DNA of 64,000 bases from Sphingomonadaceae bacterium. Lineage in GTDB: Bacteria; Pseudomonadota; Alphaproteobacteria; Sphingomonadales; Sphingomonadaceae. The translations under genes were made by a program, and so were the position numbers. The stretch lies in the NCBI GenBank assembly GCA_019239915.1, contig JAFAZF010000028.1:1-64000 (forward strand). Reading direction: 5' to 3'. The notes beneath the pieces are model-generated. The model saw nothing but the letters and a program-made list of their open reading frames with translations, made no database searches and was not told the DNA's origin. Shown in pieces: positions 26,936 to 34,995 of this stretch. Numbering within the stretch: the first letter of the stretch is position 1; each line of letters opens with the position of its first letter.

Positions 26936-28287
26936 GCGCGCCCGTCTTCCGATGCGCCGGCGAGCGCGGCGGCGACGCGCGCGGCGAGACGGTCGGCGAC
27001 CGCATCCTTGCCGAGCCGGTCCCAGCTTTCGACGCCGGCGGCGGTGACGATGTGGACGCTGTTCTCCGCGCCGCCCATCACGTCGCCGGAGACATCGTTG
27101 GCGACGATCCAGTCGGCGCGCTTCGCGGCGAGCTTGGCCTGCGCGTTGGCGATGAGGTCGTTGGTTTCGGCGGCGAAGCCGATCAGCAGCCGCGGCCGCC
27201 GGTCGGAGCGGCCGAGGCCAGCGAGGATGTCGGGGTTCTCGACCAGCGCGAGCGGCGCCGGCGGCGCGCCGGCGCGCTTCTTGAGCTTGGCGGTGGCGGG
27301 TTCAGCGCGCCAATCGGCGACGGCGGCGACGAGGATCGCGGCGTCGGCGGGCAGCGCGGCGTCGACCGCGGCGGCCATCTCGCGCGCCGTCTCGACGTCG
27401 ATGCGCTCGACCTGCGGCGGCGTCGCCAGCGCCACCGGACCGGCGACGAGCGTGACCCGCGCGCCGAGCCTTGCGAGCGCCGCGGCGATGGCGAACCCCT
27501 GCTTGCCCGACGACCGGTTGGCGAGATAGCGGACCGGATCGATCGGCTCATGCGTCGGGCCGGCGGTGACGAGGACGTGCCGGCCGACTAGCGCTCCCGC
27601 ACCTGGCTCGGCTCCGTTCGTCCCGAGGCCTTCGAGGGCCTGCCAAGGCAGGCGCTCAGGATGAACTTCATCCTTCCGAGATGGCGTCGAGGGGCGTGAG
27701 GCAGACGGAGCGTTCGCGCCACCTGCCTCTACTTCGCTCGGCACGAACGGACGTTTGAAGCGCGCGATCGCGTCGACGATCGCCTGCGGTTCCAGCAGGC
27801 GACCGGGGCCATATTCGCCGCAGGCCATCGGCCCTTCGTCGGGATCGAGCACGGTGACGCCGTCGGCGCGCAGCTGCGCGACGTTGCGGCGGGTGGCGGC
27901 GTGGCCCCACATGCGGACGTTCATCGCGGGGACGGCGAGCACCGGCTTGTCGGTCGCGAGCAGCAGCGTGGTGGCGAGGTCGTCAGCGATGCCGGCCGCC
28001 ATCCTGGCGAGCAGGTCGGCGGTGGCGGGGGCGACGACGACGAGATCGGCTTCGCGGCTCAACTGGATATGGCCCATCTCGGCCTCGTCCTTGAGATCCC
28101 AGAGGCTGGTGTGGACCGGCTGCTCTGACAGCGCCGCGAGCGTCATCGGCGTGACGAACTGGGCGCCGCCCGCGGTGAGCACGCAGCGCACCGAGCCGCC
28201 CTGCTTGCGCAGCAGCCGGATCAGCTCGCACGCTTTGTAGGCCGCGATGCCGCCGCCGACGATCAGCAGGATGCGCTTGGCCACCAT
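26932..28287 (-). CDS. coaBC: CoaBC, bifunctional pantothenate pathway enzyme
   Basis: CoaBC makes 4'-phosphopantetheine in coenzyme A synthesis: CoaB joins cysteine to phosphopantothenate and CoaC decarboxylates the product. The flavin-binding CoaC half (1-175) has [52 protein letters not shown] with the active His-type region, and [10 protein letters not shown] with the catalytic Cys. The CoaB half (from about 236) has [30 protein letters not shown] and GFAAETND. Between them, residues about 180-225 (such as [10 protein letters not shown] and [13 protein letters not shown]) are the in-frame translation of a palindromic repeat. Normal enzymes have a short linker there. The frame is intact and the gene is essential, so the insertion seems tolerated. 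Confidence 0.94.
   Translation of the reverse strand: MVAKRILLIVGGGIAAYKACELIRLLRKQGGSVRCVLTAGGAQFVTPMTLAALSEQPVHTSLWDLKDEAEMGHIQLSREADLVVVAPATADLLARMAAGIADDLATTLLLATDKPVLAVPAMNVRMWGHAATRRNVAQLRADGVTVLDPDEGPMACGEYGPGRLLEPQAIVDAIARFKRPFVPSEVEAGGANAPSASRPSTPSRKDEVHPERLPWQALEGLGTNGAEPGAGALVGRHVLVTAGPTHEPIDPVRYLANRSSGKQGFAIAAALARLGARVTLVAGPVALATPPQVERIDVETAREMAAAVDAALPADAAILVAAVADWRAEPATAKLKKRAGAPPAPLALVENPDILAGLGRSDRRPRLLIGFAAETNDLIANAQAKLAAKRADWIVANDVSGDVMGGAENSVHIVTAAGVESWDRLGKDAVADRLAARVAAALAGASEDGRA
27614..27750. repeat. Palindromic repeat, family 1, inside coaBC
   Basis: The arms CCGTTCGTCCCGAGG and CTTCGCTCGGCACGAACGG bound 137 bases within the coaBC coding sequence, with a further CTGCCAAGGCAGG palindrome inside. 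All of it reads through on the minus strand without a stop and falls in the CoaC-CoaB linker. Confidence 0.8.
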
Positions 28288-28370
28288 CGGCGGATCACAT
28301 GGCGCGCGGCGGCCCCCAAGTCGAGTCCGCCGCTAGAGCGATTTCGGGTCGGATCTGCTCGCCCTCTCTT

Positions 28371-28453
28371 CCGTTCGTGCTGAGCCTGTCGAAGCACCGT
28401 TCTTTCCTGCCTGCCGAAGAAGGACAGCCCTTCGACAGGCTCAGGGCGAACGG
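28371..28453. repeat. Palindromic intergenic repeat, family 1
   Basis: CCGTTCGTGCTGAGCCTG with TCGAAGCACCG, a spacer of about 30 bases, then CCCTTCGACAGGCTCAGG with GCGAACGG. It lies between lexA and coaBC, both on the minus strand. The gap 28288-28550 holds no gene. Confidence 0.9.
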
Positions 28454-28550
28454 TGATTCAAGTCGGGCCCGCTTCGCTCTAAGGTCACAGTCCACCTGTC
28501 TCAAAGGTCACGCCGAAGGTCACAGGGTTTCGTGACCTTCGCAGCCTCGT

Positions 28551-29243
28551 TCAGTAACGGCGCAGCAGCCCCGCGAGCTTGCCCTGGACGCGGACCTGAT
28601 CGGGGCGATAGCGCTGCGGATCGTAGCGGCGGTTGGCCGGATCGAGCCGGACCATGCCGCCCTCCTTGCGGAAATATTTGAGCGTCGCCTCGCTCTCGTC
28701 GATCAGCGCGACGACGATCTCGCCGTCGCGTGCGTTCTCGGCACGACGGATCAGCGCATAGTCGCCATCGAGGATGCCGGCCTCCACCATCGAATCGCCC
28801 GCCACCTCGAGCGCGAAGTGCTCGCCCGGGCCGAGCAGCGCGGCGGGCACCGACAGGCTGCTTTGCCCCTCGAGCGCCTCGATCGGGAGGCCCGCGGCGA
28901 TGCGGCCGTGCAGTGGCAGCTCGATCACGTCGTTGCTGTTCGCGGCGAGCGGCGGCGCGACCTTGCGCCCGGCCGTGCCGACAGGCGCCGCCACGGCGGG
29001 CTTCGCTTCGGCGGCCTTGGGCGAGACAAGCTCGGGCACGCGCAGCACTTCGAGCGCGCGCGCGCGATTGGGCAGGCGACGGATGAAGTTGCGCTCCTCG
29101 AGCGCGCTGATCAGCCGGTGCACGCCCGACTTCGATTTGAGCGCCAGCGCCTCCTTCATCTCCTCGAACGACGGCGACACGCCGCTCTCGGCGAGCCGAT
29201 CGTGAATGAAGCAGAGCAGCTCATGTTGCTTGCGGGTCAGCAT
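28551..29243 (-). CDS. lexA: LexA, SOS repressor
   Basis: LexA represses DNA-damage genes until it cleaves itself on contact with RecA filaments. The 230-residue protein starts [17 protein letters not shown] and has the winged helix ([20 protein letters not shown]). An Ala/Pro linker leads to the Ala117-Gly118 cleavage site ([11 protein letters not shown]), with catalytic Ser151 (GDSM) and Lys189 (ATLKYF). The Leu-Lys-Ser-Lys recognition helix is of the alphaproteobacterial type. An SOS box with the matching direct-repeat form lies 20-34 bases upstream of ATG 29243. An earlier in-frame ATG at 29255 is possible but adds a sequence not usual for LexA. Confidence 0.97.
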   Translation of the reverse strand: MLTRKQHELLCFIHDRLAESGVSPSFEEMKEALALKSKSGVHRLISALEERNFIRRLPNRARALEVLRVPELVSPKAAEAKPAVAAPVGTAGRKVAPPLAANSNDVIELPLHGRIAAGLPIEALEGQSSLSVPAALLGPGEHFALEVAGDSMVEAGILDGDYALIRRAENARDGEIVVALIDESEATLKYFRKEGGMVRLDPANRRYDPQRYRPDQVRVQGKLAGLLRRY

Positions 29244-29262
29244 GCCGCCGGGCACTCCACGT

Positions 29263-29277
29263 GAACGAACGCGGAAC
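29263..29277 (-). promoter_or_regulatory. SOS box (LexA operator) of lexA
   Basis: GAAC, seven bases, GAAC (29263-29266 and 29274-29277) is a perfect match to the alphaproteobacterial LexA site GAAC-N7-GAAC, equal to GTTC-N7-GTTC on the gene's strand. Its position just upstream of lexA shows autoregulation. Confidence 0.88.
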
Positions 29278-29301
29278 TTATGGGCAACAACGGCGGTGCT
29301 G

Positions 29302-30498
29302 TCAAGCGCCGGGATGCGGCACCGAAAGGATCTCGACGATATCGCCCGCGGCGGCTGCCGGCGCCGCCGCCGGCCGGCGAATCAGCAGCTCGACCTGCGC
29401 CAGCGCGGCCAGCCCGGAACTGTCCTGCCCGTCGAGCGCGGCGACGCCGTCTTCGTGCCAGCGCCCGCGCAGATAGGCGTCGCGATTGCCGACCGGCGAG
29501 ACCGGTGCGGCGAGGCGGGCGCGCCGCACGGCCGGCAGCGGATCGGCGGCGCCGGCCAGCGCGGCGGCGAGCGGCAGCAGGAACAGCATCGCGGTAACGA
29601 ACGCCGAGACCGGATTGCCGGGCAGCCCGACGACCAGCGCGTCGCCGAGGCGGCCGGCCATGATCGGCTTGCCCGGCCGCATCGCCACCTTCCAGAAATC
29701 GAGCGTCGCGCCGGCATCGGCAAGCGCGGGGCGGACGAGATCATGATCGCCGACCGAGGCGCCGCCGGTGGTGACGAGGATGTCCGCCCCCGCCGCGGCC
29801 GCTGCGAACGTCTGCGCCAGCGCGGGCCGATCGTCGCGGACGATGCCGTGGTCGATCGTGTCGGCGCGGCCCGCGAGCAGCGCCGCGAGCATCGGCGCGT
29901 TCGACGAGGGCAGCGTGGCGCCCGGCGTCGCGGCGCCCGGCGGGACGAGTTCGTCGCCGGTCGAGACGATCGCGACGCGCGGGCGGCGGCGGACCGGCAG
30001 CGTGGCGTGGCCGCCCGCCGCCGCGAGCGCAATGCGCGCCGGCGTGAGCGCCACGCCGGGTGCGATGAGTACATCGCCCGCGGCGAAATCGTACCCCCGC
30101 CGCCGCACCGAATGGCCGACGCAGCGCGGCCCTTCGCCGGCGAGTGCCAGCCGATCGCCGTCGCGCCTTGCCTCTTCCTGGATCAGGATGGTGTCGGCGC
30201 CGGGCGGCAGCGGCGCGCCGGTGAAGATGCGCACCGCCTCATGCGCGCCGATCGCCGCGCCCGGCAGCCCGCCGGCAGCGATCTCGCGCACCACCCGCCA
30301 CGGGCCAGGCAGGTTCGCGAAGGCGAGCGCATAGCCGTCCATTGCCGAGAGATCGAAGGCGGGCTGCGTGCGCGTCGCGATCACCGGCTCGGCCGTCCAG
30401 CGCCCGAGTGCGTCCAGCAGCGGCACGCGCTCGATCGGTAGCGGCCGCCCGAGCGCGAGGAGCCGCGCCTGCGCCTCGGCGACGGGGAGCATGGTCAT
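29302..30498 (-). CDS. moeA: Molybdopterin molybdenumtransferase MoeA
   Basis: MoeA inserts molybdate into adenylated molybdopterin. The 398-residue protein has the N-terminal domain ([48 protein letters not shown]) and the MogA-like domain ([46 protein letters not shown]). A C-terminal domain IV follows. Its start overlaps the moaC stop (ATGA type), so trpC, moaC and moeA are translated together. ATG 30498 or 30492 may be the start. Confidence 0.95.
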   Translation of the reverse strand: MTMLPVAEAQARLLALGRPLPIERVPLLDALGRWTAEPVIATRTQPAFDLSAMDGYALAFANLPGPWRVVREIAAGGLPGAAIGAHEAVRIFTGAPLPPGADTILIQEEARRDGDRLALAGEGPRCVGHSVRRRGYDFAAGDVLIAPGVALTPARIALAAAGGHATLPVRRRPRVAIVSTGDELVPPGAATPGATLPSSNAPMLAALLAGRADTIDHGIVRDDRPALAQTFAAAAAGADILVTTGGASVGDHDLVRPALADAGATLDFWKVAMRPGKPIMAGRLGDALVVGLPGNPVSAFVTAMLFLLPLAAALAGAADPLPAVRRARLAAPVSPVGNRDAYLRGRWHEDGVAALDGQDSSGLAALAQVELLIRRPAAAPAAAAGDIVEILSVPHPGA

Positions 30499-30992
30499 GC
30501 CGGTGGCGGTCCGCCCGACGCATCGTCCGCGCGCCAGTCGCCCGAGCGGCCGCCGGACTTGGCGACGAGGCGCACGCCTGCGATCGTCATGCCCCGATCG
30601 AGGCTCTTGGCCATGTCGTAGACGGTGAGCAGCGCCACCGAGACGGCGGTGAGCGCCTCCATCTCGACTCCGGTGGAGTGGGTGGTGCGTACCGTCGCGG
30701 TGGCGGCGACCCCGTCTGCCTCGACCGCGAGATCGAGCGTGACGCCGGCGATCGGCAGCGGGTGGCAGAGCGGGATCAGCTCGGCCGTACGCTTGGCGGC
30801 CATGATGCCGGCGACGCGCGCCACCGCGAGCACGTCGCCCTTGGCGATCGCGCCGTCGCGGATGGCGGCGGCGGCGGCGGCACTCATCGCGATGCGGCCG
30901 GCGGCGGTCGCTTCGCGCGCCGTGGCGGGCTTGGCGGAGACGTCGACCATGCGCGCGGCGCCGGCCTCGTCGAGATGGGTGAGGCCGATCAT
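30495..30992 (-). CDS. moaC: Cyclic pyranopterin monophosphate synthase MoaC
   Basis: MoaC performs the second half of the first step in molybdenum cofactor synthesis. The 165-residue protein has [19 protein letters not shown], the active-site [28 protein letters not shown] and [14 protein letters not shown] with its catalytic Asp and Lys. A Gly-Gly-Arg basic tail follows. ATG 30992 overlaps the trpC stop. Sitting between trpC and moeA is a known alphaproteobacterial arrangement. Confidence 0.96.
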   Translation of the reverse strand: MIGLTHLDEAGAARMVDVSAKPATAREATAAGRIAMSAAAAAAIRDGAIAKGDVLAVARVAGIMAAKRTAELIPLCHPLPIAGVTLDLAVEADGVAATATVRTTHSTGVEMEALTAVSVALLTVYDMAKSLDRGMTIAGVRLVAKSGGRSGDWRADDASGGPPPA

Positions 30993-31783
30993 GCGCCTTC
31001 GAGCAGCGCGCGCGTCGCGGCAGCGACGTCGGGCTGGCGCATCAGCGATTCGCCGACCAGGAAGCACGTTACGTCGTGCGCGGCGAGGCGATGCAGATCG
31101 GCCTTCTTGGCGAGGCCGCTCTCGGCGACGAGCGTGCAGCCTTCCGGCGCCGACTTGGCGAGCGCCTCGCTGCGGGCGATGTCGACCGAGAAGTCGCGCA
31201 AGTCGCGATTGTTGATGCCGATGAGGCGCGAACGCAGGCGGTGGGCGCGTTCCATCTCGGCCTCGTCATGGACCTCGACGAGCACATCCATGCCGAGATC
31301 GATCGCGGCAGCCTCGATCTCGTGCATCGCGCCGTCGTCGAGCGCGGCGACGATGATCAGGATCGCGTCGGCGCCGAGCGCGCGGCTCTCGATCGCCTGC
31401 CACGGATCGACCATGAAGTCCTTGCGCAGCGCCGGCAGATCGCAGGCCGCGCGCGCCGCGACGAGATAATCGTCGTGGCCCTGGAAATAGGGCACGTCGG
31501 TCAGCACCGAGAGGCAGGCGGCGCCGCCCTCCTCATAGGCGCGGGCGTGCGCGGGCGGATCGAAGTCGGCGCGGATCAGCCCCTTGGACGGGCTCGCCTT
31601 CTTGATCTCGGCGATGAGGCCGTAGCCGCCGGCGGCACGCTTCGCCTCCAGCGCGGCGCGGAAGCCGCGGGGCGGCGGCGCGGCCTTCGCGCGCGCCTCC
31701 ATCTCCGCCAGCGGCACCTCGATCTTCAACCCGGCGACATGGCCGCGCTTATAGGCGAGGATCTCTTCGAGGCGGTTGGACAT
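30989..31783 (-). CDS. trpC: Indole-3-glycerol phosphate synthase
   Basis: TrpC closes the indole ring in tryptophan synthesis. The 264-residue TIM-barrel protein shows [20 protein letters not shown] (catalytic Lys pair and Glu), [40 protein letters not shown] and [13 protein letters not shown]. Upstream, trpD should be directly adjacent, but a 750-base stretch with an unrelated gene on the other strand intervenes. trpC therefore needs its own promoter, or read-through across that gene. Confidence 0.96.
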   Translation of the reverse strand: MSNRLEEILAYKRGHVAGLKIEVPLAEMEARAKAAPPPRGFRAALEAKRAAGGYGLIAEIKKASPSKGLIRADFDPPAHARAYEEGGAACLSVLTDVPYFQGHDDYLVAARAACDLPALRKDFMVDPWQAIESRALGADAILIIVAALDDGAMHEIEAAAIDLGMDVLVEVHDEAEMERAHRLRSRLIGINNRDLRDFSVDIARSEALAKSAPEGCTLVAESGLAKKADLHRLAAHDVTCFLVGESLMRQPDVAAATRALLEGA

Positions 31784-31950
31784 GGGGGGCGTTTAGCGGG
31801 AGCGATGCCGTGGGCAAAGCGCTCGATCGCTTTCGCTCCCAAAGGCAGCTTACACCTAGAGCCGGTCGTTCGCGCGATACTGCTGCTTGCCCGAGACCGG
31901 CGGATCATTCACCGCTGCATAATCGCCATCACAGTTTGCGGGAGAGAGAG
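31784..31950. other. Intergenic region between trpC and the plus-strand gene
   Basis: 167 bases between divergent starts. I see no repeat, no terminator and no clear -35/-10 pair; GGGAGAGAGAG just before 31951 is the ribosome binding site of the plus-strand gene. The promoters of trpC and of that gene should lie here. Confidence 0.5.
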
Positions 31951-32490
31951 ATGAAGCTCGCCATCCTTTCGTGCGCGCTGGCTTTGACGCTGGTCACTTC
32001 GAGCGCTGAGGCAGCTCAATCTGCGCTTTCGAGAAAGGTCCAACGCATCGAACATGCCTGTAATCTCCCGGCAGGAACGATTACTGCGGTTGCCGATGAG
32101 GTCCATTTTGCACCCTCGCCAAACGAGAAATACGAGAATGTTGATTGCGCTCTAGCAAAGCTTAAGAAGGGCCACGTTGAGAAGTTGGGTTTCGTAGGCA
32201 ACGAGGCCGATCCCAATGCGGTTCTCGATGAGCCCTACCAGTATATCGTTGAGGGTTCTGCACCTCAGATAGCTGCTTTGACCGCTGCGGTACGATCGGA
32301 TGGTTCGATCATTGTGAAGGCGGCAAAGGCGGACGACGGGACCTCCTTCCTCGTGTTCAAGACACACCAAGGCGAGACGTGGGGCGGCGCGGATCACCTG
32401 ATGCAACGTATTTGGAAGAAGGAGTTTGGTGACATCCTGCTGGGCCGCGCGCCAGAGCCGCTCGTGAACGCCGGCGCGGCTGAAAACTAG
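31951..32490 (+). CDS. Secreted protein of unknown function inside the trp cluster
   Basis: I do not recognise this 179-residue protein. It has a textbook signal peptide (MKLAILSCALALTLVTSSAEA, cleavage before AQSAL) and a mature part of about 158 residues with two cysteines (HACNLP and NVDCALA) that could form a disulfide. It also has QYIVEGSAPQIAALTAAVR and FLVFKTHQGETWGG. The base composition is clearly lower in GC than the genes on either side. It lies between trpD and trpC on the opposite strand, interrupting a gene order that is normally tight. Acquisition by transfer is likely. The RBS GGGAGAGAGAG supports ATG 31951. Confidence 0.75.
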   Translation: MKLAILSCALALTLVTSSAEAAQSALSRKVQRIEHACNLPAGTITAVADEVHFAPSPNEKYENVDCALAKLKKGHVEKLGFVGNEADPNAVLDEPYQYIVEGSAPQIAALTAAVRSDGSIIVKAAKADDGTSFLVFKTHQGETWGGADHLMQRIWKKEFGDILLGRAPEPLVNAGAAEN

Positions 32491-32538
32491 ACGAGGCCCA
32501 TCGTAAGCAGACCGTCGCGTAACCACCATTCTTGCAGC

Positions 32539-33540
32539 TTAGCGGCTAAAAGCGATCCAGCGATCGAGAAGGCGCAGCGCGACGCCGCTGTCGATCGCCT
32601 CGGCCGCGATGCTAGCGCCCTCGCGCCAGTCGCCCGCCCGCTCGGCGACGATCAGCGCGGCGGCGGCGTTGAGGAGGACGGCGTCGCGATAGGCGCCGGG
32701 CTCGCCGGCGAGCAGGCGGCGGAGCGCGCCAGCGTTGTGCGCGGCATCGTCGCCGCGGAGCGCGGTGAGCGGGTGGCGGGGGAGGGTAGCGTCCTCGGGC
32801 GTGACGTGCTCGCTGCGTTCGCCGCACGCGCCGATCCGCACCGCGCGGCTGCCGCCGGCGATCGAGAGCTCGTCGAGACCCTCGTCGCCGGAGACGACCA
32901 TCGCGCTCTGCGTGCCGAGCTGGCTAAGCGCTTCGGCATAGACGTCGACATAGTCGGTGCGCGCGACGCCGATCAGCTGGCGGGTAACGCCGGCCGGATT
33001 GGCGATCGGGCCGATCAGGTTGAGGATGGTGCGCCGCCCGATCGCCTTGCGGATCGGCGCGAGCCGGGCGAGCGCGGGGTGGTGGGTCTGCGCGAACAGG
33101 AATGCGAGGCCGAGTTCGGCGAGGCTCTCCTCCGCGCGCACCGACGCTCTGTCGAGATCGAGCCCGAGCGCTTCCAGTGTGTCGGCGGCGCCGGCCTTGG
33201 ACGAGGCGGCGCGGTTGCCGTGCTTGGCGACGGGGACGCCGCAGGCGGCGACGACGATCGCCACCGCGGTCGAGATATTCAGGCTGTGCGCGTCGTCACC
33301 GCCGGTGCCGCAGACGTCGATCGCGTCGGCGGGCGCGCGGATCGGGATCATGCGCTTGCGATAGGCGCGCGCAGCCGCCGCGATCTCGACGCTGGTCTCG
33401 TCGCGCAGCGCCATCGTCGTGAGGAAGGCGGCGACATGCTCGTGCGCCACCTTGCCGTCGAGGATGTCGTCGAACGCCGCCTCGGCGCTTTCCGACGACA
33501 GGGGTGTCGCCGGATCGGGCAGCAGCGCGAGCGTCGTCAT
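32539..33540 (-). CDS. trpD: Anthranilate phosphoribosyltransferase
   Basis: TrpD attaches phosphoribosyl to anthranilate. The 333-residue protein contains the diphosphate-binding DVCGTGGDDAHSLNIST, AVAKHGNRAASSKAGAADTLEALG, FLFAQTHHPALARLAPIRKAIGRRTILNLIGPIANP and VVSGDEGLDELS. Its start overlaps the trpG stop (ATGA), so the two are coupled. No gene follows in the same direction for 750 bases. Confidence 0.96.
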   Translation of the reverse strand: MTTLALLPDPATPLSSESAEAAFDDILDGKVAHEHVAAFLTTMALRDETSVEIAAAARAYRKRMIPIRAPADAIDVCGTGGDDAHSLNISTAVAIVVAACGVPVAKHGNRAASSKAGAADTLEALGLDLDRASVRAEESLAELGLAFLFAQTHHPALARLAPIRKAIGRRTILNLIGPIANPAGVTRQLIGVARTDYVDVYAEALSQLGTQSAMVVSGDEGLDELSIAGGSRAVRIGACGERSEHVTPEDATLPRHPLTALRGDDAAHNAGALRRLLAGEPGAYRDAVLLNAAAALIVAERAGDWREGASIAAEAIDSGVALRLLDRWIAFSR

Positions 33541-34142
33541 GCGCGCGCGGGCATCTTGGCCGTCACCTTCATCCCGGCGAGCGCCATGAAGTTGGCGAGC
33601 AGCGCGTGGCCATGTTCGGTGGCGATGCTTTCGGGATGGAATTGCAGCCCGTGGATCGGCAGGCTTTCGTGGCGGAAGCCCATGATCGTGCCATCCTCCG
33701 CGTGCGCGTTGACGATCAGCGCCGGCGGCAGGTCCGCCTCGGCGACGATCAGCGAATGGTAACGCGTCGCGGTGAAGGGCGAGGGGATGCCGGCGAAGAG
33801 CCCGCTGCCGTCATGCGTGATCGCGCTGGTCTTGCCGTGCATCAGCGTCTTGGCGCGCGCGACCGTGCCGCCGAAGCTCTGGCCGATCGCCTGGTGGCCG
33901 AGGCAGACGCCGAGCAGCGGCTTGCCCGCTGCCGCGCACGCTGCGACGAGATCGAGGCTGACGCCGGCCTCGTTGGGGGTGCAGGGCCCCGGCGAGATCA
34001 GGAACGCCTCGGCACCGGAGGAGAGCGCCTGGCCGGCGCCTACGCAATCGTTGCGCACGACCTCGACCGCGGCGCCCAGCTCCTGGAGATAATGAACGAG
34101 GTTCCAGGTGAAGCTGTCGTAATTGTCGATGACGAGGATCAT
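33537..34142 (-). CDS. trpG: Anthranilate synthase glutamine amidotransferase
   Basis: TrpG supplies ammonia from glutamine to TrpE. The 201-residue class I amidotransferase begins MILVIDNYDSFTWNLVHYLQ and has the oxyanion strand PGPCTPNEAG, the nucleophile Cys80 in GVCLGHQAIG, and His169/Glu171 in LQFHPES. The frame is open upstream to 34235 through a repeat, but ATG 34142 gives the standard N-terminus. trpE is separated from it by a repeat, a Gly-rich gene and another repeat, so trpG-trpD probably has its own promoter. Confidence 0.95.
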   Translation of the reverse strand: MILVIDNYDSFTWNLVHYLQELGAAVEVVRNDCVGAGQALSSGAEAFLISPGPCTPNEAGVSLDLVAACAAAGKPLLGVCLGHQAIGQSFGGTVARAKTLMHGKTSAITHDGSGLFAGIPSPFTATRYHSLIVAEADLPPALIVNAHAEDGTIMGFRHESLPIHGLQFHPESIATEHGHALLANFMALAGMKVTAKMPARA

Positions 34143-34171
34143 GTGCGCGGTGCGTCCGAAGCCAACCCATT

Positions 34172-34261
34172 CCGTTCGTGCTGAGCCTGTCGAAGCACCG
34201 TTGTTTTCCTGCTCGGCGTGGAGAAGGAAGAACAATCCTTCGACAAGCTCAGGACGAACGG
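34172..34261. repeat. Palindromic intergenic repeat, family 1
   Basis: CCGTTCGTGCTGAGCCTG with TCGAAGCACCG, then CCTTCGACAAGCTCAGGACG with AACGG. It lies just upstream of trpG and downstream of the Gly-rich gene. Confidence 0.9.
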
Positions 34262-34300
34262 GGCTTACCTAGGCAAGCGGCCTACCCCTGACAAGCGAAG

Positions 34301-34324
34301 GGCCGCCGGATCGCTCCGGCGGCC
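34301..34324 (-). terminator. Hairpin terminator after the Gly-rich gene
   Basis: GGCCGCCGGA and TCCGGCGGCC form a perfect 10-base-pair GC-rich stem around TCGC, 25-48 bases past the stop of the minus-strand Gly-rich gene. No long T tract follows, which is common for alphaproteobacterial hairpins. Confidence 0.55.
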
Positions 34325-34348
34325 CCTGCGATGGTCGTGCGCCCCGGC

Positions 34349-34687
34349 TCAGTAGCCGTAATAATAGCCGCGCGGGTAGCCGTAGCCATAGCCGTAATAG
34401 CCCGGCGGAGGCGGCGGCGGGGCGTAATAATAGCCGTCATAATAGGGACGGTCCGCCAGCGCCGCGCCGACCGCGAGGCCGGCGATGCCGAGGCCGACCG
34501 CCGCACCCGGGCCCCAGCCGCCGCGATAATAGCCGCGACCGCCCCAACCGCCATGATAGCCGCCGTGCCAACCGCCATGATAACCGCCGCCCCAGCCGCG
34601 CGCCTCGGCGGGCGCCGCGGCGACGGCGCCGAGAAGCGCGGAACCGGCGACGAGCCCGGTCACGACCTTCTTCACGATGCTGTTCAT
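34349..34687 (-). CDS. Secreted Gly/Tyr/His-rich protein
   Basis: A 112-residue small secreted protein. A signal peptide (KKVVTGLVAGSALLGAVAAA, cleavage near AEA) is followed by a GGYHGGWHGGYHGGW repeat region, a Gly/Ala hydrophobic stretch (AAVGLGIAGLAVGAALA) and a tail of Tyr, Pro and Gly. Such proteins are frequent in sphingomonads; their role is unknown, perhaps surface or metal binding through the histidines. ATG 34687 gives the signal peptide; the open frame extends to 34720. It has its own hairpin terminator. Confidence 0.75.
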   Translation of the reverse strand: MNSIVKKVVTGLVAGSALLGAVAAAPAEARGWGGGYHGGWHGGYHGGWGGRGYYRGGWGPGAAVGLGIAGLAVGAALADRPYYDGYYYAPPPPPPGYYGYGYGYPRGYYYGY

Positions 34688-34887
34688 CTCTAGTCTCCTG
34701 TCGGAGCCTCCGCGGGCCATCCCGCCGCTCCTACGCTGATCCGTCTACGTCCGCCTGCCTGAACCGGCAGGGAACGGGCCGTTCATCGATCATTATGCTG
34801 AACGGCACGCTGACCGATATGGGGCGTCAACAAGGCGCGCGCCAACCTGTTCCCGGGAATTTCATACCGAGCGTTCGGGACGGCTCA

Positions 34888-34992
34888 AGCCCCTCCCTAG
34901 AAGGGAGGGGTTGGGGTGGGTGGATATGCGGCAGTGCCGTTCCGATCGACAGCGACCCACCCCTCATCCCCTCCCTTCCAGGGAGGGGAGAA
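34888..34992. repeat. Palindromic intergenic repeat, family 2 (GGGAGGG type)
   Basis: CCCCTCCCTAGAAGGGAGGG with GTTGGGGTGGGTGG opens the element and CCACCCCTCATCCCCTCCC with TTCCAGGGAGGGG closes it. It is a nested palindrome directly downstream of trpE and ends 3 bases before its stop codon. Related copies lie near 41850, 48861-48960 and 57020-57115. Confidence 0.85.
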
Positions 34993-34995
34993 AAG

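Noticed and set aside
24726..27529. Long plus-strand frames opposite the Ala/Pro-rich gene, dut and coaBC
   Set aside because: All are antisense shadows of recognised or signal-peptide-bearing genes and have no domain of their own.
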